Assembly: GCF_034675845.1 (NCBI RefSeq) | Contig: NZ_JAUCCU010000001.1 | Location: 558,001 to 622,000, forward strand | DNA: 64,000 bases | Direction: 5' to 3' | Source of the DNA: Castellaniella sp. | GTDB lineage: Bacteria > Pseudomonadota > Gammaproteobacteria > Burkholderiales > Burkholderiaceae_B | Part shown: positions 62,204-64,000 of the stretch, in pieces | Numbering within the stretch: the first letter of the stretch is position 1 | How the letters are laid out: each line of letters opens with the position of its first letter | The notes under the pieces: generated by a model | Told to the model about the DNA's origin: nothing | Databases searched by the model: none | What the model saw: the letters and a program-made list of their open reading frames with translations, nothing else | Position numbers and translations under genes: made by a program

Positions 62204-62803
62204 ATGACAAAAGCAGAAATTGATCGCCTGGCCGCGCAGCTGCAGGCGATGCGCAGCATTGGTGACATGCACGGCCCCCAAGGGGAAGCCTTGCGCCGCG
62301 ACCTGGCCCGCCTGGCCCGAGAGGATCTCTACATGGCCAACCGGCTATTTGACACCCACGTGCAAGCGTCCTTGCGCGAGCAGCCCGGCGTGAAGCCCAT
62401 CACGCTGAAGGTTGCAACCTTGATCGAGCGTCACTATGAGGGTCGTGCGCGTGAAGCCCGACCTCCCGTCCAGATATATAGCGAGCGTGATGCCGAAATC
62501 ACGCAACCGAAATCTGGGCGAGCTTATGAGGGCGAGGTGGTTGGACGCACCCCCGACTTCATTGTCCAAAAAGTGGATGACGATTATGTGCTGCATCGCC
62601 ACGCAAATCTGACGCTAGATCCTTCGATTCTGAAAGATAACGTCAGCATCCGCTACCCCTTCACTGGGCCAACGGCCATGGGCCTGGTTCGCGAACGCAA
62701 CCTGACGGACCACCAGGCACTGAGCCAGTTGGCCAAGTCGGCGCATCAAAAGGACATCGGCATCAGCCACGAAGCCAAGTCCACGCCTGAGCTATCTCGG
62801 TAA
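62204..62803 (+). CDS. KfrB-domain-like protein
   Basis: 199 aa. The second half (GRAYEGEVVGRTPDFIVQKVDDDYVLHRHANL) is a KfrB-like beta domain found in plasmid and ICE proteins, after a helical N-terminus. It sits between virB8 and virB9, not a standard T4SS position. Function unknown. Start at 62204 is preceded by GGAGACGCGAAA. Confidence 0.65.
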   Translation: MTKAEIDRLAAQLQAMRSIGDMHGPQGEALRRDLARLAREDLYMANRLFDTHVQASLREQPGVKPITLKVATLIERHYEGRAREARPPVQIYSERDAEITQPKSGRAYEGEVVGRTPDFIVQKVDDDYVLHRHANLTLDPSILKDNVSIRYPFTGPTAMGLVRERNLTDHQALSQLAKSAHQKDIGISHEAKSTPELSR

Positions 62804-62834
62804 GCCTGGCAGTGTTCGCATCACATCCACCGCA

Positions 62835-62860
62835 GCAGCGCCCGTGCGGGCGCTGCAGGA
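62835..62860 (+). promoter_or_regulatory. Hairpin abutting the virB9 ribosome site
   Basis: Nine-bp stem GCAGCGCCC/GGGCGCTGC with a GTGC loop, directly followed by AGGA and, 9 nt later, ATG 62870. It could affect translation of virB9 or protect the mRNA; no T-tract. Confidence 0.4.
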
Positions 62861-62869
62861 ACCTACAGA

Positions 62870-64000
62870 ATGAATAAATTGCACACATTTGCATTGGCGA
62901 TTGCTTTAGCAGGCGTCTTTACACCCACCACGGTGACGTGGGCTTTGGATGTGCCTAAGTCTTTCAAGGCTGACTCGCGGGTTCGTCACGCCAGCTACAA
63001 CCCGGAGAACGTCATCCAACTGGACGCGGTGCTGGGCGTGGCGACCATGATTGAGCTTGAGCCTGGCGAAGAATATGTCTATCACGTTTATGGCGATAGC
63101 AAGGCGTATGCATTTACCACGCGCAATAACTACTTGTTTTTTAAACCCATTGCGGAACAGGCCGACAGCAACCTGCTGGTTTTGACAAATCGTCGTAGTT
63201 ACCAATTCAAGGTGAACTACCACGAAGAAAGCAGCAAGGCTTTGTACAAACTGACGCTGCGCTATCCAGACAGCGAAGCTGCAGCGGCGCAAGAGTACGA
63301 GCGTGCCCAACAAATCGACAGCCGGTTGGCCCAGACACAGGCCTCCGTGAATTGGCAAACATACACCATGGGTGGTGATTTAGGCCTGGCACCGATCCAT
63401 GCTTGGGATGATGGCCGCCAGACGTGGCTGCAATTCCCTGCGAGCGCAGAGTTGCCAGTGGTTTACCGGGTGACGGGGGACGGCCAGGAAACGGTCGCGA
63501 ATTTTCACATGGCGGGTGCCCGCACAATGGTGCTGCATCACACGGCTGCCCACTGGCATTTGCGGGCCGGGTCCATGGTGCTCGCGATCCATAACGAAGG
63601 GTTTGGCACGCAACCTATTGCGCTACAAACCGGCACGATCTCCCCTCAAGTTGAACGCTCGGTGGTCGGTGCCACGCCGGCTGCGCCAGTGCTGGAAGAT
63701 CGTCCTTTGGAGCAAATCCCTGTCTTGGCCAACATGCCTGCAGCAACAGCTGCGCCCACCTCCGCGTCCCCGGTGCCCGTGGACGATGCATCAGTCGAAA
63801 GCAACCATTCGCAAGCAGCAATGCCGTCCACAGCCACCACGCCGGTGCCGTCTGCCTCGCTTTCAGCCCAACAGACAGATCCTGGCGCTACCCCCAAAAC
63901 GCTTGCAACGGGCGGAGAATTTGTGGGGCAAGCCGGTGGCGATCAGCGCCTGATGCCCACCAAGATTCAAATCGAGGGAGAGGTCACGCTGATGCAGTTT
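62870..64000 (+). CDS. virB9: VirB9 outer-membrane complex protein, cut by window edge
   Basis: Open from ATG 62870 to the window end (377 residues). Signal peptide to ...TWA, then the VirB9 N-terminal domain (YNPENVIQLDAVLGVATMIELEPGEEYVYHVYGDSKAYAFT) and C-terminal domain to about residue 260 (VLHHTAAHWHLRAG...). A Pro/Ala/Thr-rich low-complexity tail of at least 110 residues follows without stop, unusual for VirB9. The 3' end lies outside. Confidence 0.9.
   Translation, partial: MNKLHTFALAIALAGVFTPTTVTWALDVPKSFKADSRVRHASYNPENVIQLDAVLGVATMIELEPGEEYVYHVYGDSKAYAFTTRNNYLFFKPIAEQADSNLLVLTNRRSYQFKVNYHEESSKALYKLTLRYPDSEAAAAQEYERAQQIDSRLAQTQASVNWQTYTMGGDLGLAPIHAWDDGRQTWLQFPASAELPVVYRVTGDGQETVANFHMAGARTMVLHHTAAHWHLRAGSMVLAIHNEGFGTQPIALQTGTISPQVERSVVGATPAAPVLEDRPLEQIPVLANMPAATAAPTSASPVPVDDASVESNHSQAAMPSTATTPVPSASLSAQQTDPGATPKTLATGGEFVGQAGGDQRLMPTKIQIEGEVTLMQF

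Larger units (their letters stand above)
35868..64000. mobile_element. Integrative and conjugative element (left part)
   Basis: From the tRNA-Ser fragment to the window end the content is that of a conjugative element: a type IVb pilus cluster, a DGR, TrbM and DUF882 genes, and virB1-virB9. GC and codon use shift from the chromosome (several pilus genes are AT-richer). Integrase, relaxase, coupling protein and the second attachment site are not in view, so the boundary on the right and self-transmissibility are inferred. Confidence 0.85.

Overview
The window joins two different kinds of DNA. Positions 1 to about 35,870 are GC-rich chromosome of a betaproteobacterium. The gene order gyrA-serC-pheA-hisC-tyrA-aroA-cmk-rpsA-ihfB-lapAB-hldA-hldD-cysM, with ompA-ubiG-gph on the other side of gyrA, and the OmpA sequence resemble Burkholderiales and most of all Alcaligenaceae (Bordetella relatives). 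This placement is inference from gene order and protein similarity; no 16S gene is present.

Chromosomal part. An acyl-CoA dehydrogenase (cut by the window edge) and etfAB are followed by a class II deacetylase-family gene and, divergently, mltB. From cysM to gyrA nearly everything lies on the minus strand with start/stop overlaps, giving a long aromatic amino acid, serine, translation and LPS-heptose supraoperon. A terminator after ihfB separates lapAB. Right of gyrA lie ompA, ubiG, gph, sstT, a meso-diaminopimelate dehydrogenase, a DUF924 protein, an EamA exporter, an AhpD-like protein, a split lipoate ligase, an MFS exporter, a cyclic-nucleotide-domain/DASS transporter with a periplasmic binding-type partner, and a secreted Ntn hydrolase.

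Junction. At 35,868-35,930 there is only the 3' part of a tRNA-Ser(CGA), minus strand, up to the anticodon loop, with its terminator on the chromosomal side. This is the footprint of an element integrated in a tRNA gene. From here to the end of the window the DNA belongs to an integrative and conjugative element (ICE); its integrase, relaxase and far end are not in view. A tRNA-like cloverleaf with an extended stem and extra hairpins lies just inside the junction.

ICE part. A type IVb (R64/thin-pilus-like) pilus cluster (TcpQ/PilL-like, secretin, prepilins, ATPase, platform protein, inner-membrane assembly proteins, PilT-like ATPase) occupies 37-52.5 kb. A P-type (VirB) conjugation apparatus, virB1 to virB9, occupies 55.7-64 kb, preceded by a TrbM-like gene. 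An IS5-family element sits immediately after the start codon of a small gene at the head of the virB operon.

The main discovery is a complete diversity-generating retroelement (DGR) inside the pilus cluster, 47,997-50,666. It has a small secreted target protein with a C-terminal variable repeat, a fused MutS-I-like/Avd accessory protein, a template repeat and a DGR-type reverse transcriptase. The 76-nt template and variable repeats differ at 11 positions, and all 11 are adenines in the template. Thin-pilus systems usually vary recipient recognition by the PilV shufflon. Here an adenine-mutagenic retroelement appears to vary a secreted, pilus-operon-encoded protein instead (the function is inference).
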